Positions 52,768 through 61,665 of a stretch of DNA of 64,000 nt are shown here, piece by piece. How positions within the stretch are numbered: position 1 is the stretch's first letter; every line of letters begins with the position of its first letter. This stretch comes from Halobacteriales archaeon QS_4_62_28 (GTDB taxonomy: Archaea > Halobacteriota > Halobacteria > Halobacteriales > Haloarculaceae). Under the pieces are notes generated by a model. That model saw only the letters and a program-made list of their open reading frames with translations, was not told the DNA's origin and made no database searches. Position numbers and translations under genes: made by a program. The DNA lies in contig PXRO01000005.1 of NCBI GenBank assembly GCA_003021685.1, forward strand, positions 21,493-85,492, read 5' to 3'.

Positions 52768-53856
52768 ATGGCACAAGCGACGCGCGAATACGGCGAGTGG
52801 CCCCTCAAACGCCTGATGACCGACGTCGTCGGGTCGGGCCACAAGTCAGCCGACGACATGAACCGCGCACAGGCACGCGAGGCGTTCCGGCGCATTCTCG
52901 ATGACGAACCGGATCACACGACACTCGGAGCCTTCCTGCTGGCGAACCGCTGGAAGCGAAACACGCCCGAAGAACTCGGGGCTTTCGTCGACGTGATGGC
53001 CGAGGAGAGCGTCGAGACGGCGACCCCGAGCGCCGACCCGGTCGACTGCGGGGCTGCCTACGACGGCAAGCACACGTCTGCTATCCTGGGTGTCGCCGCG
53101 GGTATCGTTGCCGCCGCCGCGGGCACCCCCGTCGTTGCCCACTCCGGTGACCGGGTGCCGACGCAGAAACTCGACGCTTACAAGCACGTGCTCGACGAAC
53201 TGGACGTCGAGACGGACCGTACACCCGGCGAGAGCGCCGACATGATCGACGACGTTGGCTTTGGCTTTTACTACCAGCCGCGTTTCAACCCCGGCATCGA
53301 CGGCCTCTGGGAGCGCCGGGACACGATGGGCGTGCGGACCTTCCTCAACACCATCGAGACGCTCGCCAACCCCGCGAACGCCGACGTTCACATCGGGAGC
53401 TTCTACCATCTGCCCTTCGCCAAGCGGATGATCCGAACGCTCACAGCCGCCGACACGAGCACCGTCGACCGCGCGCTCTTCTTCCAGGGGATGGAAGGCT
53501 ACGACGACGTGCGTCCCGGGTCGACCGTGGTCGCCGAGTGGCCAAGCGAGGACAGCGACGCCGACGAGGAGGGCATCGTCGACTACGAGATCCGGACCTC
53601 GGAGTACGGGATGGACCTCGAAAGCGAGGACCTCGCCGTCGAGGACGTGGCGGCCGACTCCGCGGCGATCACCGAGGCAGTCGTTGCCGGTGACGACGAG
53701 TACGAGGCCTTCGCCGACGCGGTCCAGCTCAACGCCGCCCTCCGGATGTACGCCCGTGAGGACGTATCCAGTCTCGACGACGGCATCGACGAGGCACGGA
53801 CAGTCATCGCCGACGGCAGTGCGGCCGCGGTACTCGATGACCTCGTCTCGTACTAA
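52768..53856 (+). CDS. Anthranilate phosphoribosyltransferase-like protein (TrpD2/YbiB type)
   Basis: A 362-residue member of the nucleoside phosphorylase/phosphoribosyltransferase class III fold. It keeps the glycine-rich loop area as DCGAAYDGKHTSAILGVAA and VVAHSGDRVPTQKL rather than the KHGNR/GTGGD motifs of true TrpD, so tryptophan synthesis is unlikely. Related YbiB proteins bind nucleic acid. No other trp gene is near. A family 1 hairpin element starts three bases after the stop. Confidence 0.83.
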   Translation: MAQATREYGEWPLKRLMTDVVGSGHKSADDMNRAQAREAFRRILDDEPDHTTLGAFLLANRWKRNTPEELGAFVDVMAEESVETATPSADPVDCGAAYDGKHTSAILGVAAGIVAAAAGTPVVAHSGDRVPTQKLDAYKHVLDELDVETDRTPGESADMIDDVGFGFYYQPRFNPGIDGLWERRDTMGVRTFLNTIETLANPANADVHIGSFYHLPFAKRMIRTLTAADTSTVDRALFFQGMEGYDDVRPGSTVVAEWPSEDSDADEEGIVDYEIRTSEYGMDLESEDLAVEDVAADSAAITEAVVAGDDEYEAFADAVQLNAALRMYAREDVSSLDDGIDEARTVIADGSAAAVLDDLVSY

Positions 53857-53858
53857 CT

Positions 53859-53939
53859 ATACCGGTGGACGTACGCAATGAGACGTTCAGCTGGGGACCG
53901 TGACGGCTGAGACGTATCAAACGGTACGTCCACCGGTAT
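53859..53939. repeat. 81-bp intergenic hairpin element, family 1 copy c
   Basis: Bounded by ATACCGGTGGACGTAC and GTACGTCCACCGGTAT (16-bp perfect arms), with core GACGTTCAGCTGGGGACCGTG. Same orientation as 23091 and opposite to 15219. It lies three bases after the TrpD2-like stop. Confidence 0.9.
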
Positions 53940-53996
53940 GGAGCGGTTTCGCCGTCGCTCCGTCACGCTCGTACACTGCCCGACACACGTCATCGC

Positions 53997-54905
53997 ATGA
54001 CGACAACAAAGACTACGCCAGACCGAGGCATCGACGACCTGACCCACGAGACTGCGATGGTCAACGGTGTGACGCTCCACTCCGTTACTGCCGGTCCCGA
54101 AGACGGCGACCTCGCACTGTTGCTCCATGGTTTCCCGGAGTTCTGGTACTCCTGGCAGTACCAGATTCCCGCGCTGGTTGAGGCCGGCTATCGCGTCGTC
54201 GCCCCCGATATGCGGGGGTACAACCGCTCGGAGAAACCGACCGGGGTCAGCGCCTACGACATCGAGGAACTGATCGCCGACGTGGCGGGCCTGATCGATC
54301 ACCACGGACGTGAACAGGCTCACGTCGTCGGCCACGACTGGGGTGGACTCGTCGCCTGGTGGGTCGGTATCGAGCGTCCCGACGTGGTCGACCGTCTCGC
54401 CGTGTTGAACGCGCCCCATCCGGCCCGCTACGAGGAGCATCTCTGGTCGTCGCCGTCCCAGCTACGCAAATCCTGGTACGTCTTATATTTCCAGCTCCCG
54501 AAACTTCCCGAGGTGGGGTTCCGGTGGAACGACTACGCGGTCGTCGAGTCGCTCTTTCGCGAGCAGGCGACGGACGGAGCATTCACCGACGAGGACCTCC
54601 AGCGGTACAAGTCGGCGCTGGCCGAGCCGGGAGCGCTGACGGCGGCGCTCAACTACTACCGGGCCATGTTTCGCCGGACCAGCAAAACGACGCTTCTCGG
54701 CGGTGGCCCGGACGACCACACTGTCGACGCGCCCACCCTCCTCGTCTGGGGCGAGCAGGACCACGCGCTGGACGTCGAGCTAACAGAAAGTCTCGGCAGA
54801 TGGGTCCCGGACCGCCGCGTCGAGCGCATCCCCGACGCGGGCCACTGGGTGCAATTCGACGCTCGCGAGCGAGTCAGCGAGGCGCTGGTCGACTTTCTGG
54901 ACTAG
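53997..54905 (+). CDS. Alpha/beta-hydrolase, epoxide-hydrolase-like
   Basis: A 302-residue hydrolase. The oxyanion motif is LLHGFPEFWYSW (near residue 41), the nucleophile elbow GHDWGG places Asp as nucleophile (as in epoxide hydrolases and dehalogenases rather than Ser esterases), and the catalytic His is in DAGHWVQFD near the end, with LLVWGEQDHAL providing the acid. Substrate unknown. A start at MTTTKTTPDRG gives the normal length. Confidence 0.9.
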   Translation: MTTTKTTPDRGIDDLTHETAMVNGVTLHSVTAGPEDGDLALLLHGFPEFWYSWQYQIPALVEAGYRVVAPDMRGYNRSEKPTGVSAYDIEELIADVAGLIDHHGREQAHVVGHDWGGLVAWWVGIERPDVVDRLAVLNAPHPARYEEHLWSSPSQLRKSWYVLYFQLPKLPEVGFRWNDYAVVESLFREQATDGAFTDEDLQRYKSALAEPGALTAALNYYRAMFRRTSKTTLLGGGPDDHTVDAPTLLVWGEQDHALDVELTESLGRWVPDRRVERIPDAGHWVQFDARERVSEALVDFLD

Positions 54906-55042
54906 GAACGAACCACCAGTTCGTGCTCGACGGTGGCCAGCGAATCGGGCGCGACGTCGTCGCCGCTACGCTCCCTGACGGTATCGCCCTCCGGACCACG
55001 GCTACAGTAGCGCGCTGGGCTGTCCTCGCTGGCGTTCTGGCC

Positions 55043-55165
55043 CTACCGGTTCCTGAAACAGTCCTGACACTGGACGGCCCCGGGCATGACGCTCCCGTCA
55101 CAGTTGATACACCGGTCCGTCCGCGTGTTCGCGTTACGGAGCAGGTCCTCTAGCTGCCCGATCAT
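55043..55165 (-). CDS. 40-residue CxxC zinc-finger protein
   Basis: MIGQLEDLLRNANTRTDRC starts a 40-residue protein with two CxxC pairs, CINC and CQDC, spaced like a zinc ribbon. Such very small zinc-finger proteins are common in haloarchaea and often missed. The frame continues past the TAG for another 45 codons (ending VEHELVVRS), so a longer ancestor shortened by a stop is possible. Coding status is supported by cysteine spacing only. Confidence 0.65.
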   Translation of the reverse strand: MIGQLEDLLRNANTRTDRCINCDGSVMPGAVQCQDCFRNR

Positions 55166-55330
55166 GTGGGTGTGTCACACGTTGCCACCTGATAAAACTG
55201 TCGTCTATACTCCTTTGAGGACTAGAACAGTGCATACGTCTATCGAGGGCGGGACCAGCCTCAGACCTGAACGATAGACATGCCGCCCACGAAGAGGAGG
55301 GCTGATATGCCCGCTGGCCCTCCCACCGGT

Positions 55331-55927
55331 ATGCGCCAGTTCGTCATCATCGGCCACGACGCCCCGACGACGGCAGCGTTCTCGCTCGACGACCTCGCGG
55401 GCGGAGCGGGGCGACTCGACGTGCTCTGTCGGTGTGTCTCGGCGGCGTTCTTCCTCAGTCACGACATCCGCGAGGACGTTCGCGTCCACCTCGTACTGGG
55501 CGGGGAGTACACCATCACGTTCGACGGCAGGACGGTCCGGCGACTCAACCCCGACGAACGCTCGACGGCGGCCCTGGTCCGGAATGCGCTCGAGGAGCGC
55601 GAGGCGGCCATCGGTCACGTGCCGGTCGAAACGTCGCCGGGCGTCTCGCTGACCCGCCGTGGCTTCGCGTCGACGCTCGACGACGCGGGGGCCGACGGCA
55701 CCGTCGTCCAGTTGCACGAGAACGGGGACCCGGTCGTCGACACCGAACCGCCGGACGATCCGGTGTTCGTCCTCTCGGACCACCGTAGTTTCACTGCCGA
55801 GGAGAGCGAGACACTCGGGGGCCACACCGACCGGCGCGTCTCGCTGGGTCCGAAGCCACTCCACGCCAATCACGCCATCACTGTTGCCCACAACTTCCTG
55901 GACACGGACGGGTTCCAGTCGCATTGA
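55331..55927 (+). CDS. trmY: tRNA pseudouridine-54 N1-methyltransferase TrmY
   Basis: Methylates pseudouridine 54 in the T loop of archaeal tRNA, using S-adenosylmethionine. The 198-residue SPOUT protein starts MRQFVIIGHDAPTTAAF and keeps family landmarks: LDVLCRCVSAAFFLSHDIR, VHLVLGG, VFVLSDHRSF and SLGPKPLHANHAITVAHNFLD. The start is taken at MRQF; a longer ATG at 55280 is unlikely. A family 3 hairpin element overlaps the last base of its stop. Confidence 0.94.
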   Translation: MRQFVIIGHDAPTTAAFSLDDLAGGAGRLDVLCRCVSAAFFLSHDIREDVRVHLVLGGEYTITFDGRTVRRLNPDERSTAALVRNALEEREAAIGHVPVETSPGVSLTRRGFASTLDDAGADGTVVQLHENGDPVVDTEPPDDPVFVLSDHRSFTAEESETLGGHTDRRVSLGPKPLHANHAITVAHNFLDTDGFQSH

Positions 55928-56008
55928 TAGTGATTATTGTCGCCGATTACCGGGTCGGTCGCGTGCTGTCGTGCGATCTATCCCGGAAAGACCGACAATA
56001 ATCACTAT
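55927..56008. repeat. 82-bp intergenic hairpin element, family 3 copy b
   Basis: Bounded by ATAGTGATTATTGTCG and its perfect complement CGACAATAATCACTAT. The interior carries TTACCGGG and CCCGG segments in matching positions to copy a but pairs poorly. It starts on the last base of the trmY stop codon. Confidence 0.8.
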
Positions 56009-56094
56009 GACAGGAACCGTCGTAACTATGACACACCAGTCGTTCCCGTCGAACGGACGAAACCCTCTTGTCGCCGTCGTTAGTGCTCGGAGGC

Positions 56095-57333
56095 ATGGAC
56101 CAGACGAGACGGCGATTTCTCGGGGCCGTCGGGGCTGCTACAGTGCTCGGGACCGGAGGCTGTCTGGGTCGATTGCGGACGCTGGGCGGAGCACCCGACA
56201 GGCCGCCGGCAGACGAAGCAGACGCCCAGTTTCGCAGTGGCCCAACCCGACGTGGCGTCGCTCTCGAACAGACGATTCCATCGTCGGTCACGGTCGACTG
56301 GCGGATCGACGACCTGAACACGGGCGATCACACCGCCGCGAAGGCCAGTCCCGTCCAGGCACCGAACGGCGACATCGTGGTGACGGGCGACACCGGCGAG
56401 GTGTGGGCAGTCCGGCCCGACGGCGAGATTCGCTGGCAGACCGACGCGACGAACACGACGCGGGGGTTTCACGGGACGCCGCTGATCGCTAACGACGCGG
56501 TGTACGTCGGTGCCTACGACGGGGCGCTGTACGCTTTCGATCTCGACACCGGCGAGCAGTACTGGCGCACGCAACTGGGTGACGCCATCGGATCGAGTCC
56601 GGGATACCACGACGGGACGGTGTACATCGCCGTCGAGTACTACGACCCCAGCGGCGGCATCTTCGCACTCGATGCGATCACGGGCCAGGTCGAGTGGACG
56701 GACAAGCGAGTGACGGACCACCCCCACTCGACGTGTGCCATCGACCGTGCGGCCGGCCGACTCGTCGTCGGCGCGAACGACGGCGACCTCTACGCGTGGT
56801 CGTATCCCGACCGCGAGTTCCTGTGGACCTACTCGACGGGCGAACCGATCAAGGGTCCCATCGCAACGTTCGACGGCAGCGCCTTCTTTGGCTCCTGGAG
56901 CGACGAGGTGTATCGGGTCGGCCTGACCGAAGGACGCGAGGAATGGGCGACGACCTTAGCCGGGTCAGTGATGTCCGGGCCATCGGTCGATGCCGACGGG
57001 ACGGTGTATGTCGGTGACCAGAACCGGTACCTGTACGCACTCGACGCAGCCAGCGGCGATGAGCAGTGGGGAACCGACGTTGGCGGTCCGATCATCGGGT
57101 GTCCGACGGTGACGAGCGAACACGTCCTGGTTGGCTCCTATGCGCCGAAACTCTGTGCACTGACCAGGGACACCGGGGCGGAAGTGTGGGCTGTCGACGG
57201 CGAGGGACTGGTGACGAGCACGCCGCTGGTCACCGACGACGCGCTCTACTTCACCGACCGGGCCTCGAAAGCGTCGCTGGACGGTGGGGACGGGCCGACC
57301 GGGGCGCTGTATCGAGTGGTCGCCGATCAGTGA
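56095..57333 (+). CDS. Tat-exported lipoprotein with PQQ-like beta-propeller
   Basis: A 412-residue protein, start MDQTRRRFLGAVGAATVLG: twin-arginine signal RRRFLG followed by lipobox GGC. The mature part is a series of about seven PQQ-enzyme/BamB-type repeats (for example VYVGAYDGALYAFDLDTGEQ, LYALDAASGDEQWGT), forming a beta-propeller. No PQQ-binding catalytic residues are evident, so a scaffold or binding role outside the cell is more likely than dehydrogenase activity. Confidence 0.9.
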   Translation: MDQTRRRFLGAVGAATVLGTGGCLGRLRTLGGAPDRPPADEADAQFRSGPTRRGVALEQTIPSSVTVDWRIDDLNTGDHTAAKASPVQAPNGDIVVTGDTGEVWAVRPDGEIRWQTDATNTTRGFHGTPLIANDAVYVGAYDGALYAFDLDTGEQYWRTQLGDAIGSSPGYHDGTVYIAVEYYDPSGGIFALDAITGQVEWTDKRVTDHPHSTCAIDRAAGRLVVGANDGDLYAWSYPDREFLWTYSTGEPIKGPIATFDGSAFFGSWSDEVYRVGLTEGREEWATTLAGSVMSGPSVDADGTVYVGDQNRYLYALDAASGDEQWGTDVGGPIIGCPTVTSEHVLVGSYAPKLCALTRDTGAEVWAVDGEGLVTSTPLVTDDALYFTDRASKASLDGGDGPTGALYRVVADQ

Positions 57334-57349
57334 TACTGCCGGTCGTATG

Positions 57350-57429
57350 ATACTGCCGGCTGTAAGTCCGTGAACGATTTCGCTACCCCGGGGTTGCGAA
57401 TATCTTCACGAGGTTACAGCCGGCAGTAT
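57350..57429. repeat. 80-bp intergenic hairpin element, family 2 copy b
   Basis: Bounded by ATACTGCCGGCTGTAA and TTACAGCCGGCAGTAT (16-bp perfect arms), with core AAGTCCGTGAACGAT shared with copy a. A second partial start, ATACTGCCGG, lies 17 bases to the left at 57333, as if the end was duplicated. It is between the propeller stop and the start of the next exported protein gene. Confidence 0.88.
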
Positions 57430-57506
57430 AAACTGTGGTAAACGGGCACACCTTGCACGAAGCGACGAGCCAGAAGGGCTTTGCCGACTGCTCCACATCC
57501 CCATCT

Positions 57507-59561
57507 GTGACAGATTCAGGGAACCGGTTCGACCGGCGGGCGTTTCTCGGCGCTCTGGCAGCCGCCGGGAGCGCCGCAGTCGCGGGGTGTGGCGCGCTCG
57601 AAGCAGGAGAGGACGCGACGACGACACCAGTCGAGAGCGACCGTGCCAGCGCACTCGCCGCAGAGTACGCGCCGACACTGTACTTCGACAGCGCAGAGCG
57701 GTGGTTCCCGACCGATCCACGCCAGTACGAGCGCGACCGGGACGGCGAGACTGTCGTCGACGGGTTCAGGGCACTCAACGACTACTCGAAGCAGTTCACG
57801 GCGAGCGACGGGCCGCCGGCCCCCACGATGTTTTACAACGCGGTGGCCTACGACGACTCGCCGCTCGCAGTCGTCCAGTACTGGGCCTACAGTGCGTTCG
57901 ACCAGTTCACGACGAATTTCCACTGGCACGACTGGGAAGTGCTCCACGTGTTCGTCGACACCGACAGCGAGGCCCCCGTTCTCTTCGTCGCCAGTTCTCA
58001 CTCCCGCAAAGTCCCCAACAACGAGTTTCTCGACCCCGAGCGGACGGTGCCACGCATCCTCTCGGAACTGGGGTCCCATTCGAGTGCGCTGTCGATCAAC
58101 GACGAGCGCGACCAGTTCCAGCGCTTGCCAGCGGGCAACGATATCGCCGACATCACGAACCGCGTGCTCGAAGACCCAGAGGCGGTTACGTCGCTTCCCA
58201 TCGCCTACGGGCTCCCGCGGGACGAGAGCAGCCGACTCCCCTACGCGATTCCAGAACTCGACGGAGCGCCACTGCACGACCACGAACGGCTTCCCGATGT
58301 CGAGCAGTCCGACCTCGTTCCCGAGGCGCTGACTGTCCGGTCGTTCGAGGAACTCACATCGCCCCCGACCGACCTCCCCCAGCGCGAGACGGGAGCGGTC
58401 TTCGAGTACGCCGGTCGGTCGGACCCCGACACCGACGCCGACGTGACCTACGACCTCGTTCCGACGGCCGAACTCGAACACATCAGCGAGTTCACCGGCG
58501 AGCAGTTGAGCTTCGAATTCGCCATCCCGAAGGCGGCCGAAGACGCCGTCGCCGGCCACATCACGACGACCGGTACACCCTGGGGCCAGCCCCGCTACAG
58601 CAATCCGGCGGCCGACATCTCCGATCCGACACACCGCCAGGAACTGGCTGACCGCTACGCGGCAATCGGCGAGCCAGCACCTGTCAACAGCGTCGTTACG
58701 GCACTTTCCTCTGTCGTCGAGGACGACGACGCACCCGACGGCGAGGGTGTGACCACCGAAGCGACCACGGTCGAATCGATTGCGCTGCTGGAGAGTGATC
58801 CGACTGCAGTCCCGACGTTCGCCGGTGTCGCAGCGGCACAGGGCGTCGACTCGGGTGAGCACCGACTCACCGTCAACAGTGCCGGCGTTGCGCCCCACAG
58901 CGAGCAGGTCGCTGTCGAGGACAACGGCGGCGTGACGACTGCCGGCGTCGACGGCGAGATTCCGCTGGTTGCCCGCGAGAACGCGACGAAACTCGCCGTC
59001 GATCCGAGCGGGACCGACGACGCCCTCACCGCCCTCGCCGTCGAAGACGACTTCGGCGGGCGACTGTACGACGCGCCAATCGATGGCCCGGACGCCGTCT
59101 ACGTGCACCGTGGCGGGGCCTACACCAGCGAGGTTCGGGACGCCGACGACGCAATCGGTGCGTTCCGCGTCAACCCTGGCGACGAGCAACGGGTCGAGAT
59201 CGACCGGCCAGACACCGGGAAGGCGTCGCTTTCGACTTTCCTGGCGACGATTTCCGGGGAAACGCGGGCCCAGATCGACGGACTCGAAATCGACGGACAG
59301 GCAAACGCCGTCCGGGGACTGGTTCGGGCGCTCGAATCGACCGCCAGCGCCGCCGAGCGTGCGGCAAAGCACGCCAGCGACGGCGACCGAGAGCAGGCAG
59401 ACAGGCAGCTGGAAACCGTCGCGAGCGGCTTCGACCAGGTCGCGAGCACTCTCGAGCAGGCCGCCGACGACCTCCCGGACTCTATCGAACGGGCAGTCGA
59501 CAGACGACTGGCACAGGCCCGACGCCGAGTCCAGCAGGCCCTCAATTCCGAGAAACTGTAG
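57507..59561 (+). CDS. Tat-exported lipoprotein with Vps62-like domain
   Basis: A 684-residue protein with a GTG start (MTDSGNRFDRRAFLGALA), chosen because the twin-arginine motif DRRAFLG then sits near the N-terminus; an earlier GTG at 57435 overlaps no known feature. A lipobox VAGC follows. Residues about 45-180 resemble Vps62/DUF946 proteins (PTLYFDSAERWFP, NFHWHDWEVLHVFVD). A middle region is beta-rich, and the C-terminal 100 residues are a helical bundle (AAERAAKHASDGDREQADRQ). Role unknown; surface-located. Confidence 0.82.
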   Translation: MTDSGNRFDRRAFLGALAAAGSAAVAGCGALEAGEDATTTPVESDRASALAAEYAPTLYFDSAERWFPTDPRQYERDRDGETVVDGFRALNDYSKQFTASDGPPAPTMFYNAVAYDDSPLAVVQYWAYSAFDQFTTNFHWHDWEVLHVFVDTDSEAPVLFVASSHSRKVPNNEFLDPERTVPRILSELGSHSSALSINDERDQFQRLPAGNDIADITNRVLEDPEAVTSLPIAYGLPRDESSRLPYAIPELDGAPLHDHERLPDVEQSDLVPEALTVRSFEELTSPPTDLPQRETGAVFEYAGRSDPDTDADVTYDLVPTAELEHISEFTGEQLSFEFAIPKAAEDAVAGHITTTGTPWGQPRYSNPAADISDPTHRQELADRYAAIGEPAPVNSVVTALSSVVEDDDAPDGEGVTTEATTVESIALLESDPTAVPTFAGVAAAQGVDSGEHRLTVNSAGVAPHSEQVAVEDNGGVTTAGVDGEIPLVARENATKLAVDPSGTDDALTALAVEDDFGGRLYDAPIDGPDAVYVHRGGAYTSEVRDADDAIGAFRVNPGDEQRVEIDRPDTGKASLSTFLATISGETRAQIDGLEIDGQANAVRGLVRALESTASAAERAAKHASDGDREQADRQLETVASGFDQVASTLEQAADDLPDSIERAVDRRLAQARRRVQQALNSEKL

Positions 59562-59617
59562 CAGTCCGTCGGGTGTCGTCCGGACGCCTTTTGTCGCTGG
59601 TCGTCTCACAGTGAGAC

Positions 59618-60166
59618 ATGCCAGAGGATCTCACCTGGGACACGCTGGATAGTCGCGTCGCATACAGCTGTGAGGGGTTCGATATCCGCACCGACGACGT
59701 TCGCTTTCCAAGCGGCGACGAGGGCGAGTTCGACTATCTCGAAGAGGGCGAAAGCGTCGTGATTCTACCCCTGACTCCCGACGACGACGTGGTCGTCATC
59801 GAAGAGTGGCGACAGGCCGTCAAGCGCATCAACCGTGGCCTCCCCGCTGGCTCGGTGGAGGCCGACGACGAGGATCCCGAAGCGGCCGTCCACCGTGAAC
59901 TCGCCGAGGAGACGGGCTACCAGGCCGGGACAGTCGAGCACTTGACATCAGCCGAACCGGCCAACGGCTTTGCCGACGCCGTCTTTCACTATTTCGTTGC
60001 TCGGGACTGCAAGCCGACCGCAAAGCAGGCCCTCGATTACAACGAATCGATCACCGTCGGGACGACATCGTTCAACTCGATGATCGACGCCGCGCGTGCC
60101 GACAACCTCCGGGACGGTCGTAGTGTGACGGCCGTGGTGTACTACGCGCTGTTCGAGCGATACTGA
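59618..60166 (+). CDS. Nudix hydrolase, ADP-ribose pyrophosphatase-like
   Basis: A 182-residue hydrolase of nucleoside diphosphate derivatives. The Nudix box is seen as GSVEADDEDPEAAVHRELAE followed by ETGY; its first spacer has six residues between Gly and Glu instead of five. VVVIEEWRQAVKRINRGLPAG before it matches the ADP-ribose pyrophosphatase branch. A typical start MPEDLTWDTLDS is used. Confidence 0.9.
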   Translation: MPEDLTWDTLDSRVAYSCEGFDIRTDDVRFPSGDEGEFDYLEEGESVVILPLTPDDDVVVIEEWRQAVKRINRGLPAGSVEADDEDPEAAVHRELAEETGYQAGTVEHLTSAEPANGFADAVFHYFVARDCKPTAKQALDYNESITVGTTSFNSMIDAARADNLRDGRSVTAVVYYALFERY

Positions 60167-60247
60167 TCGTTCCGGGAACAGGCGTAGCAGACGAACAGCG
60201 GGAAAGCGACCGACAGTTACCTTACCCCGGGGTTAGTCCACTCGTCC

Positions 60248-61045
60248 ATGCGCTATGATCTGTTCGACACAGAGTCGGGGAACGCTGTCGTCATCGCACT
60301 GGATCACGGCCTCGGCATGGGTGCCGTCGAGGGCTTCGAAGACCCGGCGGCGACGCTGGATGCCGTCCTCGCGGGGGAGCCAGACGGCGTACTGGTCGGG
60401 CCGGCCTTTGCCCGCCACTACGGCGAGCGGATCGACTCTGCCGCTGTCGAGACGCTCGTTACCGCCGACGTGGTGACGTTCTCGACGCGCCCGGGCCACG
60501 ACGAAGGGATGGATATCTGGACCCGGCCGTTCGATGTCGACGAACTACTGGCGGTCGATCCCGTCGGCGTCAAGGCCGTCCTCGTGTTCGGTCGGGACGA
60601 CCGACGACTGTTCGAGCGCAACATCGAGGCCATCGGTCGACTGGGGAGAGAACTGCGCGGGACTGGCGTCCCCCTGATCGTCGAACCAGTCCAGTGGGGT
60701 CCGCGCGTACCCGAACAGTTCGAAACCGACCATCGCTCCGTCGAGCACGCCTGTCGTCTGGCCTGGGAGTACGGGGCCGACATTCTGAAAGCCCCCTACA
60801 CCGGCGACCAGGACGCCTACACAGACCTCGTCGAGCACTCGCCGGTCCCGGTGACCATCCTCGGCGGCCCCGCCTCCGGGTCGACGCGGGCGATGCTCGG
60901 TGACATCCGGGACGCGGTCGATGCCGGCGCGCACGGCCCGGTCATCGGACGATCCGTCTGGCAGGCCGACGACCCCGCCGCCGTTACGCGAGCACTCGGC
61001 GACATCGTCCACGAGGGCGCGAGCGTCAATGAAGTGTGGGAATAA
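60248..61045 (+). CDS. Class I aldolase of the DeoC/FbaB type
   Basis: A 265-residue TIM-barrel aldolase. The opening VIALDHGLGMGAVEGFE and the Schiff-base lysine in YGADILKAPYTGD (near residue 180), with GGPASGSTRAMLGDI and GAHGPVIGRSVWQ phosphate-site loops, match archaeal fructose-bisphosphate aldolase and aminodideoxyheptulosonate synthase relatives. Which of the two reactions it performs cannot be decided from sequence alone. Confidence 0.86.
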   Translation: MRYDLFDTESGNAVVIALDHGLGMGAVEGFEDPAATLDAVLAGEPDGVLVGPAFARHYGERIDSAAVETLVTADVVTFSTRPGHDEGMDIWTRPFDVDELLAVDPVGVKAVLVFGRDDRRLFERNIEAIGRLGRELRGTGVPLIVEPVQWGPRVPEQFETDHRSVEHACRLAWEYGADILKAPYTGDQDAYTDLVEHSPVPVTILGGPASGSTRAMLGDIRDAVDAGAHGPVIGRSVWQADDPAAVTRALGDIVHEGASVNEVWE

Positions 61046-61088
61046 GTGGTATTGTTTGAATAAGCAACCGTGCCGAGCACATCGGAGA

Positions 61089-61330
61089 CACCGAAAGCCC
61101 TCGTGTAGTTGCAGTCCCGCGGCTCGCTACGCGCGCTTCGCGTGCTTACTTCGCCGGGGTTCCCGCAACTCCACTCGCCCTTTCATCCGCCAGGATTCAG
61201 ACGGTGAATCAGCCGATGCCTGGTGGATGAAAGGGCGAGCGGCGGTCGGTCCCTCCCGGGCGACGCCAAGCACCGCAGCCGAAGGCGAGGAGCGCAGCGA
61301 GCCCCGGAGCGTTTCTCTCAATCTCTTCTT
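61089..61330. repeat. Hairpin-array repeat 3, one boundary visible
   Basis: Opens with CACCGAAAGCCCTCG (61089-61103), like arrays 1 and 2, but no reverse-complement closing motif is found. It contains CTCGCCCTTTCATCC...GGATGAAAGGGCGAG (61174-61239), shared with array 2, then GCGAGGAGCGCAGCGAGC-type short hairpins. The right limit is approximate. It fills the gap between the aldolase and vapB genes. Confidence 0.75.
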
Positions 61331-61389
61331 CGACCACTTCTGAATAAGTAGTGGCAAGCTTAATCCAGTTGTAGTCTCTACTGACAGCT

Positions 61390-61665
61390 ATGGCGACAGC
61401 TGTCAAAATGGACGAGGAGGCCAAATCTCGACTCGAAGAGCTTCAAGCCGAGATCAGACTCAAGACAGGACAGAAAGTGACCCAACAGGAGATTCTCTCC
61501 GAACTCGTCGCAGACGCGTACGAGTCCCGCTCGGAGTTCATTGATTCGTTCCGCGAGACGACAGTGCCGGCATCCGACGAAGAGATAGAAGCGTTCAACC
61601 GCGGCACGTTCGATTCAGGTGTCGAAACGGACGAAGAAGACATCGACAGTATCCTTTACGGATGA
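61390..61665 (+). CDS. vapB: VapB-type antitoxin
   Basis: A 91-residue acidic protein, MATAVKMDEEAKSRLEEL at the start, with a ribbon-helix-helix-like N-terminus (KMDEEAKSRLEELQAEIRLK, then VTQQEILSELVADAY) and an acidic C-terminal tail able to wrap a toxin. Its stop overlaps the vapC start by four bases (ATGA), the normal layout of this toxin-antitoxin type. It would repress its own promoter and neutralise the PIN toxin. Confidence 0.85.
   Translation: MATAVKMDEEAKSRLEELQAEIRLKTGQKVTQQEILSELVADAYESRSEFIDSFRETTVPASDEEIEAFNRGTFDSGVETDEEDIDSILYG

Noticed and set aside
57516..59609. 697-codon open frame on the reverse strand
   Set aside because: It lies fully opposite the Tat lipoprotein gene, has no family resemblance, and reflects the high-G+C codon bias; the forward frame has a signal peptide and lipobox.
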